A stretch of 34,684 bases of DNA from Pelobacter sp. UBA5610 (GTDB lineage Bacteria; Desulfobacterota; Desulfuromonadia; Desulfuromonadales; Syntrophotaleaceae), in assembly GCA_002424645.1 (NCBI GenBank), contig DIKU01000145.1:5868-40551 (forward strand), in the 5' to 3' direction. Positions 16,822-24,804 of the stretch are shown piece by piece. The stretch's first letter is position 1; each line of letters starts with the position of its first letter. The notes under the pieces are model-generated. The model saw only the letters and a list, made by a program, of their open reading frames with translations. It was not told the origin of the DNA and did not search any database. Made by a program: the position numbers and the translations under genes.

Positions 16822-16935
16822 ATGAAAGTTCGAGCTTCGGTCAAGCCGATTTGTTCCAAGTGTAAAGTGGTTAAACGCAAGGGAATTGTCAGGATCATCT
16901 GCGAAAACCCTAAGCATAAGCAGAAACAGGGATAA
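16822..16935 (+). CDS. rpmJ: 50S ribosomal protein L36 (zinc-binding form)
   Basis: L36 is the smallest large-subunit protein, with a single zinc ribbon. The 37-codon frame begins MKVRASVKPICSKCKVVKRK and ends ICENPKHKQKQG, with stop TAA 16933-16935. Zinc ligands are C11, C14, C27 and H32. The 89-base gap from map (16733-16821) contains no infA and no convincing promoter; only AAAAGGGA (16807-16814) serves as a ribosome site. It directly precedes rpsM, the usual arrangement. Confidence 0.97.
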   Translation: MKVRASVKPICSKCKVVKRKGIVRIICENPKHKQKQG

Positions 16936-16956
16936 AGGGATCAGGAGGATACTACA

Positions 16957-17325
16957 TTGGCACGAATCGCTGGTATCGATTTACCTAGAAACAAGAGGAC
17001 CGAGATAGCGCTTACCTATATTTACGGCATTGGCCGCTCCTCGTCCCAAGACATTTTGAAAAAAGCCGGTGTTGATCCTAACACCCGCACTGACGATCTG
17101 ACAGAAGCGGAGGCTGGTAAAATTCGTGATGTTATTGATGGTCAGTATCAGGTCGAAGGGGACTTGCGTCGTACCGTTACCGGAAACATTAAACGGTTGA
17201 TGGATCTCGGGTGTTATCGTGGCCTGCGCCATCGGCGCGGTCTTCCCGTTAGAGGTCAGAAAACAAAAACCAATGCGCGTACGCGTAAAGGGCCGCGGAA
17301 AACTGTCGCCGGTAAGCGTAAGTAA
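16957..17325 (+). CDS. rpsM: 30S ribosomal protein S13
   Basis: S13 contacts the P-site tRNA and S19 in the 30S head. It is 122 residues and begins ARIAGIDLPRNKRTEIALTY, with GIGRSSSQDILKKAG and the basic C-terminal RGLPVRGQKTKTNARTRKGP. The start is TTG 16957 behind CAGGAGGA (16942-16949). It opens the alpha group rpsM-rpsK-rpsD-rpoA-rplQ. Confidence 0.97.
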   Translation: MARIAGIDLPRNKRTEIALTYIYGIGRSSSQDILKKAGVDPNTRTDDLTEAEAGKIRDVIDGQYQVEGDLRRTVTGNIKRLMDLGCYRGLRHRRGLPVRGQKTKTNARTRKGPRKTVAGKRK

Positions 17326-17336
17326 GGGGAGGAACC

Positions 17337-17732
17337 ATGGCTAAGGGCAGTAAAAGAGTAGTACGTAAGAAAATCGAGAAAAAGAATATAGCCAATGGTA
17401 TCGCCCATATCCAGGCGACCTTTAACAACACCATTGTCACTATTACCGATGTTGTAGGCAACGTAATTTCATGGTCCACCTGCGGTACCATGAATTTTAA
17501 GGGCTCACGCAAGAGTACGCCTTTTGCTGCGCAGATCGCAGCTGAGGATGCTGCTAAAAAAGCTATGGAGCACGGTTTGCGTTCTGTGGAAGTTCGCGTC
17601 AAGGGTCCCGGTTCCGGTCGGGAATCCGCTTTGCGGGCTCTTTCTTCGGTAGGCCTGAACATCAGCGTGATCAAGGACGTTACACCTATTCCTCATAATG
17701 GCTGTCGTCCGCCTAAGCGCAGAAGAGTTTAA
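17337..17732 (+). CDS. rpsK: 30S ribosomal protein S11
   Basis: S11 forms part of the 30S platform near the mRNA exit. It is 131 residues, with GIAHIQATFNNTIVTITD, WSTCGTMNFKGSRKSTPFAA and the C-terminal VIKDVTPIPHNGCRPPKRRR signature. GGGGAGGA at 17326-17333 precedes the ATG. It has standard length and order, with nothing unusual. Confidence 0.98.
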   Translation: MAKGSKRVVRKKIEKKNIANGIAHIQATFNNTIVTITDVVGNVISWSTCGTMNFKGSRKSTPFAAQIAAEDAAKKAMEHGLRSVEVRVKGPGSGRESALRALSSVGLNISVIKDVTPIPHNGCRPPKRRRV

Positions 17733-17752
17733 ACAAACAAGGAGGATGAACG

Positions 17753-18382
17753 TTGGCTAGATATTCTGGGCCTGTCTGCCGTTTGTGCAGAAGAGAAAAT
17801 ATGAAGCTGTTCCTCAAGGGGGACAGGTGTTATACAGATAAATGCGCAGTGGAAAGGCGTAACTATCCGCCTGGACAGCATGGTCAGGGCCGCATCAAGG
17901 CCTCCGATTATGGTACTCAGTTGCGTGAAAAACAGCGCATGAAGCGTACATACGGTTTGCTTGAAAAGCAATTCCGCGGATACTTCGAAAAAGCGGATCA
18001 CCAGAAAGGTGTAACCGGCGAGAATCTGCTGGTTTTGCTCGAGCGTCGTCTGGATAGCGTCGTTTACCGTCTTGGTTTCGCCAGTTCTCGCGCTGAAGCG
18101 CGTGCGCTGGTGCGGCAAGGGCACTTCCTGGTTAACGGCCGTAAGGTGAATATCCCCTCTTACGTTATGCGTCCCAGTGATGTGGTTGAACTGCGCGAGA
18201 AAAGCCGCAAAGTTGCTCGAATCAACGAAGCATTGGACAGTGTGATGCGTCGTGGTTTGCTTTCTTGGGTAGAGCTTGATCGCGAGGCCTTCAAAGGTAG
18301 CCTCAAGACTCTGCCGGTGCGCGAGGAAATGACCACGCCCGCCTTCCAGGAGCAGCTGATCGTCGAGCTGTATTCCAAGTAA
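17753..18382 (+). CDS. rpsD: 30S ribosomal protein S4 (zinc-binding form)
   Basis: S4 nucleates 30S assembly and, in E. coli, represses the alpha operon. It is 209 residues. The N-terminal domain has C9, C12, C26 and C31 in a zinc-knuckle arrangement, followed by YPPGQHGQGR; the S4 RNA-binding domain follows (LDSVVYRLGFASSRAEARAL, then VRQGHFLVNGRKVNIPSY). The start is TTG 17753 with AAGGAGGA at 17739-17746. The cysteine-bearing form contrasts with the Cys-free paralogs known in some bacteria. Confidence 0.97.
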   Translation: MARYSGPVCRLCRRENMKLFLKGDRCYTDKCAVERRNYPPGQHGQGRIKASDYGTQLREKQRMKRTYGLLEKQFRGYFEKADHQKGVTGENLLVLLERRLDSVVYRLGFASSRAEARALVRQGHFLVNGRKVNIPSYVMRPSDVVELREKSRKVARINEALDSVMRRGLLSWVELDREAFKGSLKTLPVREEMTTPAFQEQLIVELYSK

Positions 18383-18424
18383 TAGTCACTTGTGGTTGCA
18401 GCTACCTCATCATGGAGGATGTGA

Positions 18425-19441
18425 ATGTACAAAAACTGGAGAGACCTGATCAAGCCTAAGCGCCTCCAGGTTGATGCGGACTCCTTGTCAGGCACCTATG
18501 GCAAGTTCATGGCCGAGCCGTTTGAGAGAGGGTTCGGGACCACCTTGGGTAATTCGTTACGGCGCGTACTGTTGTCTTCATTGCAGGGTGCAGCTATCAC
18601 CTCCGTGCGAATCAAGGGGGTGTTGCATGAATTCTCAAATATCCCCGGCGTTACTGAGGATGTAACAGATATTATTCTGAACCTCAAGGGGGTACTGCTC
18701 AAGCTGCATGGTTCTGACAGTCGCAACATTCGGATCGTGAAGAAAGGGGCCGGTGTCATTACTGCCGGCGACATTATCACGGATTCCCATGTGGACGTAC
18801 TCAACCCTGACCATCATGTCTTGACCTGTGGAAAAGATGCGGACCTCGAGATAGATATGGTTGTTGCTATGGGCAAGGGTTATGTACCTGCTGACCGCAA
18901 CAGAGATGAAAAGGCGCCTGTAGGCACAATTCCTATCGATGCGCTGTTCTCGCCCATTAAAAAGGTTAACTTTACCGTTACGAATGCGCGTGTCGGGCAG
19001 ATCACCGACTTTGACAAGCTCATTCTTGAGGTTGCTACTGACGGCAGCGTTCGTCCCGACGATGCAGTCGCATATGCAGCTAAAATTCTGAAACAACAAT
19101 TGCAGATTTTCATCAATTTTGATGAGGAAACTGAAACTGTCGTTGAGGAAGAGAGCGAAGAGAACCGAAAGATTAACGAAAATCTGTATCGCTCGGTAGA
19201 AGAGTTGGAACTGTCCGTGAGAAGTGCCAACTGTCTTAAGAACGCTAATATTCATCTTATCGGCGATCTTGTGCAGCGGTCCGAAGCTGAAATGCTGAAG
19301 ACTCAGAATTTCGGGCGGAAATCTTTGAACGAAATTAAGGATATCCTGGCTGAGATGGGGCTTTCTCTTGGAATGCTAATCGACAATTTTCCAGATCCTG
19401 AGTATCTTAAGATGATTCAGGAAGGGAAAGAAGACCTCTGA
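18425..19441 (+). CDS. rpoA: RNA polymerase alpha subunit
   Basis: The alpha dimer scaffolds RNA polymerase assembly, and its C-terminal domain binds UP elements and activators. It has 338 residues. The N-terminal domain (about 1-235) shows FERGFGTTLGNSLRRVLLSS. An acidic linker rich in Glu follows (about 238-250). The C-terminal domain has VRSANCLKNANIHLIGDL, which includes the Arg equivalent to E. coli R265 used for DNA contact, then FGRKSLNEIKDILAEMGLSL. GGAGG at 18414-18418 precedes the ATG. Together with rpoC at the left edge it marks the cluster as a transcription-translation block. Confidence 0.98.
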   Translation: MYKNWRDLIKPKRLQVDADSLSGTYGKFMAEPFERGFGTTLGNSLRRVLLSSLQGAAITSVRIKGVLHEFSNIPGVTEDVTDIILNLKGVLLKLHGSDSRNIRIVKKGAGVITAGDIITDSHVDVLNPDHHVLTCGKDADLEIDMVVAMGKGYVPADRNRDEKAPVGTIPIDALFSPIKKVNFTVTNARVGQITDFDKLILEVATDGSVRPDDAVAYAAKILKQQLQIFINFDEETETVVEEESEENRKINENLYRSVEELELSVRSANCLKNANIHLIGDLVQRSEAEMLKTQNFGRKSLNEIKDILAEMGLSLGMLIDNFPDPEYLKMIQEGKEDL

Positions 19442-19482
19442 CGGCCAAGGTCACGTTTTCATAAAGAAAGGACCGTTGTATC

Positions 19483-19965
19483 ATGCGTCACAATAAATCC
19501 GGGAGAAAGCTCGGGCGCAATTCCAGTCATCGCGCGGCTATGATGCGCAATATGGTGACTTCACTGCTCGAGCATGAAAAGATGACCACTACCGATGCGC
19601 GAGCCAAAGAGCTTCGCAAGGTTGTTGATCGTATGATTACCCTTGGCAAGCGAGGCGATCTGCATGCCCGTCGTCAGGCAATCAAGGTTATTCGCGATCG
19701 TAAAGTCGTCGGAAAGCTTTTTGAGCTGATTGGTCCCCGTTATAAGGACCGTCCTGGTGGGTATACTCGTATCATCAAGCTGGCCAATCGTCTTGGCGAT
19801 AATGCATCCCAGGTTATCATTGAGCTTGTTGAGGAAGAATTTACCCCCAGGGTTCGCAAAGAAGCCGTTAAAGAGGTTGCGGTTCAACCTGCGGCGGCTG
19901 ATGTGATCGCCGAAGAAGCGTCGGAACAAGTAGACGTTGCTTCAGATGCGGATCAAGCCGAATAA
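19483..19965 (+). CDS. rplQ: 50S ribosomal protein L17 with a C-terminal extension
   Basis: L17 lies near the peptide tunnel exit. The core is conserved: MRHNKSGRKLGRNSSHRAAM, RNMVTSLLEHEKMTTTDARA, and the C-terminal GGYTRIIKLANRLGDNA. At 160 residues it is longer than E. coli L17 (127). The extra ~35 residues form an Ala/Glu/Asp-rich tail with no recognisable domain. It ends the ribosomal cluster, 37 bases before a strong terminator. Confidence 0.97.
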   Translation: MRHNKSGRKLGRNSSHRAAMMRNMVTSLLEHEKMTTTDARAKELRKVVDRMITLGKRGDLHARRQAIKVIRDRKVVGKLFELIGPRYKDRPGGYTRIIKLANRLGDNASQVIIELVEEEFTPRVRKEAVKEVAVQPAAADVIAEEASEQVDVASDADQAE

Positions 19966-20002
19966 GGGTATATCGGGGCAACCGGTAGACTTTTGAAATA
20001 GG

Positions 20003-20036
20003 AAAGGCAAGGAGTGTACTCCTTGCCTTTTTTTTT
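20003..20036 (+). terminator. Intrinsic terminator of the ribosomal cluster
   Basis: A perfect inverted repeat has arms AAAGGCAAGGAGT (20003-20015) and ACTCCTTGCCTTT (20018-20030). Allowing a normal loop, about 11 base pairs form, followed by a run of nine T's (20028-20036). This is a textbook Rho-independent terminator. It lies 37 bases after rplQ and just upstream of the trp promoter, separating the two transcription units. Confidence 0.93.
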
Positions 20037-20053
20037 CGAAAAATCAAGTCATC

Positions 20054-20083
20054 TTGACCGTTCTGATGGCGGCGTGCTAATTT
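20054..20083 (+). promoter_or_regulatory. Putative sigma-70-type promoter of the trp operon
   Basis: A TTGACC box at 20054-20059 and a TAATTT box at 20078-20083 are separated by 18 bases. An extended -10 TG stands one base before the second box (20075-20076). Transcription would start near 20090, about 19 bases before trpE. That leaves no room for a Trp leader peptide or attenuator hairpins. No clear TrpR-type palindrome was seen. Confidence 0.65.
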
Positions 20084-20108
20084 GTTTACTTCGACTTTTG
20101 GAGGGGGC

Positions 20109-21593
20109 ATGTACTATCCTAGACTTGATGAATTTCGTGATTTGGCTCAGCAGGGCAATCTGATTCCCGTTTACCGGGAAATACTTGCAGACATGGAGAC
20201 CCCTGTATCTGCGTTTAGAAAAATAGATGATAAAGAAACCTCATTTTTGCTGGAAAGTATTGCTGGTGGCGAAAAATGGGCACGTTATTCCTTCTTGGGT
20301 AGCGGCCCTTGCAAGATTTTCCGTTGTCGTGGACAGCAATGGGAGGTGCTTGACGGTGGGAAGTTGATCGACGCCGGTCATTCGGATCAACCGCTCGAAA
20401 TACTTCGAGATTTGCTGCAGAAGTATCGGCTTGTACCTGTTGAAGGCCTGCCTCGGTTTTTTGGAGGGATGGTTGGGTATTGCGGCTATGATACCGTACG
20501 CTATTTTGAACGGTTACCCGATACAAGTGATCGCAGTATCGGTACCTACGATGCCTGTTTTATCCTCACTGAAAAACTTCTTATTTTTGATAATATCCGG
20601 CAGGTTATCAAGGTCGTTTGTAACGTGCATGTGGAAGAGGGTAGCTGTCCGGACAGTGCCTATCAAAAAGGCCTCGAGGCGATTGATGAACTCGTCGCTC
20701 AATTGCGGCGGCCCTTGCCTGAACTGTTCTCCGCTTCACAGGGTGAAACCTCTGTGGATTTTTCATCTAACTACACGCGTGCCGAATTTGTCGCTGCGGT
20801 GGAGCAATGTAAGGAATATGTTAAAGCTGGTGATATTATTCAAGTTGTTCTATCCCAGCGTTTTTCCGGATTGCTTGGTGACTGCGATCCATTCGATATC
20901 TATCGAGCTTTAAGGACACTCAATCCTTCTCCTTATATGTTCTTTTTGCGTTTTGGTGAAACTCTTGTTGTGGGTGCTTCTCCGGAGGTTCTTGTGCGCA
21001 AAGAAGGGGGGATGGTTGAGGTTCGGCCAATTGCCGGAACGCGTCACCGAGGGCGTACTCCTGCAGAGGATCTCGCCTTGGAAAAAGAGTTGTTGGCCGA
21101 TCCCAAGGAACTGGCGGAGCATATCATGCTGGTCGACCTTGGCCGCAATGACCTGGGGCGAGTCTGTCGTGTAGGCACGGTCGAAGTCAGCGAGTTGAAG
21201 GTTATCGAAAAATATTCACACGTCATGCATATTGTCTCCAACGTCCGGGGACAGATAGAGGATGACCTCGATTCATTTGACGTGCTCGGAGCGACTTTCC
21301 CGGCCGGTACCCTCAGTGGGGCCCCAAAAATTCGCGCCATGCAGATTATTGAGGAACTGGAACCTTCCCGGCGGGAAATATATGGTGGCGCGGTTGGCTA
21401 TTTTTCCTTCTCTGGAAATATGGACATGGCAATCGCTATACGTACGCTGGTGGTTCACAACGGGATGATTCATCTGCAGGCGGGTGCTGGTATCGTCGCA
21501 GACTCTGATCCCGAGTCCGAGTATGTGGAAACCTTAAATAAGGCACGCGGTGCCATGAAAGCCGTTGAAATGGCTTGTAAGGGGCTCGACTGA
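20109..21593 (+). CDS. trpE: Anthranilate synthase component I
   Basis: TrpE converts chorismate to anthranilate using ammonia supplied by TrpG, the first committed step of tryptophan synthesis. From ATG 20109 it has 494 residues. The N-terminal domain carries the LLES motif (47-50) known as part of the tryptophan feedback site. The catalytic half shows GASPEVLVR, RPIAGTRHRG, DLGRNDLGRVCRVG and FPAGTLSGAPKIRAMQIIEE. GGAGGGGG (20100-20107) fixes the start; an in-frame TTG at 20082 lies in the promoter and was rejected. PabB is an alternative, but the feedback motif and neighbours favour TrpE. Confidence 0.96.
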   Translation: MYYPRLDEFRDLAQQGNLIPVYREILADMETPVSAFRKIDDKETSFLLESIAGGEKWARYSFLGSGPCKIFRCRGQQWEVLDGGKLIDAGHSDQPLEILRDLLQKYRLVPVEGLPRFFGGMVGYCGYDTVRYFERLPDTSDRSIGTYDACFILTEKLLIFDNIRQVIKVVCNVHVEEGSCPDSAYQKGLEAIDELVAQLRRPLPELFSASQGETSVDFSSNYTRAEFVAAVEQCKEYVKAGDIIQVVLSQRFSGLLGDCDPFDIYRALRTLNPSPYMFFLRFGETLVVGASPEVLVRKEGGMVEVRPIAGTRHRGRTPAEDLALEKELLADPKELAEHIMLVDLGRNDLGRVCRVGTVEVSELKVIEKYSHVMHIVSNVRGQIEDDLDSFDVLGATFPAGTLSGAPKIRAMQIIEELEPSRREIYGGAVGYFSFSGNMDMAIAIRTLVVHNGMIHLQAGAGIVADSDPESEYVETLNKARGAMKAVEMACKGLD

Positions 21594-21594
21594 T

Positions 21595-22161
21595 ATGCTG
21601 CTGATGATCGACAACTATGATTCCTTCACATACAATCTGGTTCAATACTTTGCTGAGCTTGGTGAAAAGGTCGAGGTGTATCGTAACGACCAGATCGATA
21701 TTGATGGGATTTTGGAACGACGCCCCTCCCGTCTCGTGGTGTCTCCCGGTCCCTGCTCCCCCAGGGAAGCAGGGATTTCGGTCGAGGCGATCAAGCAATT
21801 GTCAGGCAAATTGCCGATTCTCGGGGTTTGTCTTGGCCATCAGTCCATCGGTTATGCTTTTGGTGGACAAATTGTCAGAGCGGCTTCCCTTATGCATGGT
21901 AAAACGAGCGCTATCCATCATGATGGCCGTGAATTGTTTGAAGGCCTGCCGAATCCTTTTGATGCGACTCGCTATCATTCTCTGGTGATTGAACGGTCCA
22001 CTTTTCCAGCCTGTCTTGAGGTTACTGCCTGGACCGAGGATGGTGAGATCATGGGGCTTCGTCATCGGCAGTTGCCTCTTTGGGGTGTTCAGTTTCACCC
22101 TGAATCCATTTTGACGACAGCCGGCAAAGATCTGTTGCGCAATTTTCTCCATTTGGGTTGA
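21595..22161 (+). CDS. trpG: Anthranilate synthase component II (glutamine amidotransferase)
   Basis: TrpG hydrolyses glutamine and channels ammonia to TrpE. It is a 188-residue class I amidotransferase: LMIDNYDSFTYNLVQYF at the start, the nucleophile C79 in ILGVCLGHQ, and the His-Glu pair in GVQFHPESILT. ATG 21595 lies one base after the trpE stop, so translation is coupled. It may also serve 4-aminobenzoate synthesis as PabA does in some bacteria; folC further downstream shows folate synthesis, but no pabB is seen here. Confidence 0.95.
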   Translation: MLLMIDNYDSFTYNLVQYFAELGEKVEVYRNDQIDIDGILERRPSRLVVSPGPCSPREAGISVEAIKQLSGKLPILGVCLGHQSIGYAFGGQIVRAASLMHGKTSAIHHDGRELFEGLPNPFDATRYHSLVIERSTFPACLEVTAWTEDGEIMGLRHRQLPLWGVQFHPESILTTAGKDLLRNFLHLG

Positions 22162-22185
22162 TGTGTGTTGTCGAATGAGGTGGAT

Positions 22186-23244
22186 ATGATCAAACATGCT
22201 ATTGCCCGTGTCGTGGATGGGAAAGACCTTAGCGAACCCGACATGATTGAGGTGATGAACCAGATTATGGGCGGAGAGGCGACTCCTGCGCAAATAGCTG
22301 CTTTTATCGTAGCTTTGCGCATGAAGGGCGAAACCGTGGAGGAAATCACCGGGGCTGCCAGGGTTATGCGGGACAGGGTCACCCCTGTTAAGGTCGGTCG
22401 CGTTCTGGATATGGATCGTGAAGATATCAATCTTGATCAGGAGACCATGTCGGCGGTGCTTGATACTTGTGGGACCGGGGGCAGCGGTACCAAATCTTTT
22501 AATATCTCCACGACGGTTGCGTTTGTGGTGGCGGCGTGCGGTGTCAAAGTGGCCAAGCATGGCAATCGCAGTATTTCGTCGATGTGTGGCAGCGCGGACG
22601 TGTTGGAAGCCCTCGGCGTTAATCTCGATATCGGTGTAGATCGGGTTGAACGCTGCATTGCTGAGGAAGGTATCGGTTTTCTCTTCGCCCCGGCCTTGCA
22701 CGGAGCCATGCGCTATGCCATCGGGCCCCGGCGTGAAATTGGGATACGCACTATATTTAATATTCTTGGCCCGCTCACTAACCCTGCGGGCGCCGATCGA
22801 CAAGTTCTGGGCGTGTATCGCGAAGATCTTGTTGCCACTCTGGCAGAGGTTCTTTGTCGTCTCGGTTGCCGTCGCGGGTTTGTTGTGCATGGTATGGATG
22901 GTATGGATGAAGTGACCCTCACGGCTCCGACCCGGGTTGCCGATATTCGTAATGGTGCCTACCAGCTTATGACCGTTGAGCCTGAGGACTTTGGCTTTAA
23001 TCGATGCCGCCTTGAGGATCTCGTCGGTGGGGATGCTCATTGTAATGCGCAATTGGTGCAAGCGATACTCAAAGGGGAAGAAGGTCCACGTCGCGACATT
23101 GTGCTGCTTAACAGTGCTTTTGCGCTGGTAGCTGCCGGTGAGGTTGATACTGTCGATTCGGGACTGGAAACCGCTGCCAAGGCCCTCGATGATGGGCGTG
23201 CCTTGGCTAAACTCAACGCATTGATCAGGATGACTCAGCAGTGA
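22186..23244 (+). CDS. trpD: Anthranilate phosphoribosyltransferase
   Basis: TrpD transfers phosphoribose from PRPP to anthranilate. From ATG 22186 it has 352 residues. Diagnostic motifs are CGTGGSGTKSFNIST (95-109, PRPP/pyrophosphate binding), KHGNRSISSMCGSADVLEAL, and FNILGPLTNPAG. GAGG at 22177-22180 gives five-base spacing to this ATG; a GTG at 22165 is in frame but less likely. The gene is 24 bases after trpG, and its stop overlaps the trpC start as GTGA. Confidence 0.96.
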   Translation: MIKHAIARVVDGKDLSEPDMIEVMNQIMGGEATPAQIAAFIVALRMKGETVEEITGAARVMRDRVTPVKVGRVLDMDREDINLDQETMSAVLDTCGTGGSGTKSFNISTTVAFVVAACGVKVAKHGNRSISSMCGSADVLEALGVNLDIGVDRVERCIAEEGIGFLFAPALHGAMRYAIGPRREIGIRTIFNILGPLTNPAGADRQVLGVYREDLVATLAEVLCRLGCRRGFVVHGMDGMDEVTLTAPTRVADIRNGAYQLMTVEPEDFGFNRCRLEDLVGGDAHCNAQLVQAILKGEEGPRRDIVLLNSAFALVAAGEVDTVDSGLETAAKALDDGRALAKLNALIRMTQQ

Positions 23245-24023
23245 TACTTGACGAAATACTCCAACATAAAAGACTTGAAGTTCAAGTTGCCAAGCAGGTT
23301 TTGCCCCTTGCGGAGTTAAAAGCACGCTTATCCGAGGCGGATACCATTCGCCCATTTACGGAGGCTTTGCGAAGACACGGCAATAGCGGCACGGCGGTCA
23401 TTGCCGAGGTAAAAAAAGGCTCGCCCTCCAAGGGGATCATACGTCCCGACTTCGATCCCTTGGACATCGCGCGCTGCTATAGCCGCGCCGGTGCGGCCTG
23501 TCTATCGGTTCTTACCGATGAGCGGTTTTTTCATGGGCGTCTCGAGTATCTGACAGCTATACGCCAAGAGGTCCAATTGCCGTTGCTGCGCAAGGAGTTC
23601 ATCGTCGACCCTTATCAGGTTTATGAAGCTCGAGTCTTCGGGGCGGATGCTGTTTTGTTAATTGCCGCAGCTCTGGAAGATACTGTGCTTAGTGACCTGG
23701 CGGACTTGGCGGGCGAACTTCAAATGGATGTTTTGCTCGAAGTGCACGATGAAGAGGAGCTGGAGAGGGCGCTGCGCGTAACAACCCCCATGCTGGGTAT
23801 AAACAATCGTAATCTAAAAACATTCCACACCGATCTTGCTGTAACCGAACGACTTCTTCCGATGATTCCTGCTGACCGTCTTGTGGTGGCTGAAAGTGGT
23901 ATCCGCACACGGCAAGACATTTGCCGTTTGCAGAAGGCTGGCGCCGGTGCCTTTTTGATCGGAGAGAGCCTCGTGCGGGAAGAGGATATCGAAGGCAAAC
24001 TCTCCCTGCTGCTTGGCAAGTAG
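23241..24023 (+). CDS. trpC: Indole-3-glycerol-phosphate synthase
   Basis: This enzyme closes the indole ring, forming indole-3-glycerol phosphate. It is a 260-residue single-domain TIM barrel, not fused to TrpF as in E. coli. Motifs are the N-terminal MILDEILQHKRLEV, AEVKKGSPSKG (catalytic Lys region), PLLRKEFIVDPYQVYEAR, GINNRNLKTFHTDL and the phosphate-binding VAESGIRT and FLIGESLVRE. The GTG start (23241-23243) overlaps the trpD stop by four bases. Its TAG stop shares a base with the GTG of a small ORF at 24023. Confidence 0.97.
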   Translation: MILDEILQHKRLEVQVAKQVLPLAELKARLSEADTIRPFTEALRRHGNSGTAVIAEVKKGSPSKGIIRPDFDPLDIARCYSRAGAACLSVLTDERFFHGRLEYLTAIRQEVQLPLLRKEFIVDPYQVYEARVFGADAVLLIAAALEDTVLSDLADLAGELQMDVLLEVHDEEELERALRVTTPMLGINNRNLKTFHTDLAVTERLLPMIPADRLVVAESGIRTRQDICRLQKAGAGAFLIGESLVREEDIEGKLSLLLGK

Positions 24024-24181
24024 TGGCCTTCCTGCGTTGTACCGCAACCGTTTTTCGCTCAGTCGATATTCACCGGGACGATGACTGCATTTGCCTGCTG
24101 CTGCAAAGGATGGGTATTGTTGTTCTTGTCGGCAGGATTTCTCAATTGTCGCCTCTGCGCCGGATACCAAGCGTGTTATGA
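24023..24181 (+). CDS. Possible small ORF bridging trpC and trpF (52 aa, unknown)
   Basis: The 154-base gap between trpC and trpF is spanned exactly by an open frame. Its GTG shares a base with the trpC stop (TAGTG, 24021-24025) and its TGA overlaps the trpF start (ATGA, 24178-24181). The product would be 52 residues, beginning MAFLRCTATVFRS and ending PLRRIPSVL, with three cysteines and a short hydrophobic stretch (GIVVLVG). I recognise no domain. No good Shine-Dalgarno precedes it or trpF, so coupling through this frame could explain trpF translation. It could equally be a chance open frame in a spacer; nothing in the sequence proves expression. Confidence 0.35.
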   Translation: MAFLRCTATVFRSVDIHRDDDCICLLLQRMGIVVLVGRISQLSPLRRIPSVL

Positions 24182-24804
24182 TCATACCAAGAGTTAAAAT
24201 TTGCGGTATTACCAATCTTGAGGATGCGTTGCATGCTGTGCGATGTGGGGCGGATGCGCTGGGCTTTGTTTTCTATTCCGGCAGTCCCCGTTGGATCAGT
24301 CATGAAAAGGCTCGTGTCATTATTGGGGAATTGCCCCCGTTTGTAACGACCGTAGGTCTGTTTGTCAATCAGCCTACGGAGGAAGTACGTAGGGTGGTCG
24401 ATTTTTGTCGTCTGGATGTTATTCAGTTGCACGGTGATGAACCTCCGGAAGTGTGCCAGGATTTGGCTCCTTGCAGGGTTGTTAAAGCCTTGCGCCTGCG
24501 TGATGCGGGGAGTTTGGATGGTTTGGAGCATTACCCTGTGTCGGCTGTGTTGCTGGACGCCTGGGTTCCTGATCAGTTTGGTGGCACCGGGCATCGTTGT
24601 GATTGGCAGTTAGCCGCCAAGGTAGCCAGCGAACGAACGACTATTCTGGCGGGCGGTCTGGAACCCGATTGCGTCGCTCATGCAGTACGGCAGGTTCGGC
24701 CTTACGCTGTTGATGTATCAAGCGGAGTTGAAAGTGCGCCTGGACGTAAAGATCCCGACAAAGTTGCTGCTTTTATTCGCAACGCAAAAGGGATCTTACC
24801 CTGA
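24178..24804 (+). CDS. trpF: Phosphoribosylanthranilate isomerase
   Basis: TrpF isomerises phosphoribosylanthranilate to CdRP, the substrate of TrpC. From ATG 24178 it has 208 residues. The catalytic cysteine is C9 in VKICGITN and the catalytic aspartate D179 is in AVDVSSGVES. QLHGDE, KALRL and ILAGGLEP are further family motifs. The frame is open upstream to a TTG at 24091, but those residues do not resemble the family. No ribosome site is visible before the ATG. It is the last trp gene here: trpB and trpA do not follow. Confidence 0.95.
   Translation: MIIPRVKICGITNLEDALHAVRCGADALGFVFYSGSPRWISHEKARVIIGELPPFVTTVGLFVNQPTEEVRRVVDFCRLDVIQLHGDEPPEVCQDLAPCRVVKALRLRDAGSLDGLEHYPVSAVLLDAWVPDQFGGTGHRCDWQLAAKVASERTTILAGGLEPDCVAHAVRQVRPYAVDVSSGVESAPGRKDPDKVAAFIRNAKGILP

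Noticed and set aside
20071..20125. TrpR-like operator near the trp promoter
   Set aside because: Fragments such as GTGCTAAT and GTACTA are present, but no symmetric palindrome of the right spacing was found.
21802..23355. 517-codon minus-strand open frame across trpG, trpD and the start of trpC
   Set aside because: It is antisense to three certain genes and shows no family motifs.
24091..24177. N-terminal extension of trpF from TTG 24091
   Set aside because: The extra 29 residues do not resemble the TrpF family, and the ATG at 24178 gives the canonical start.
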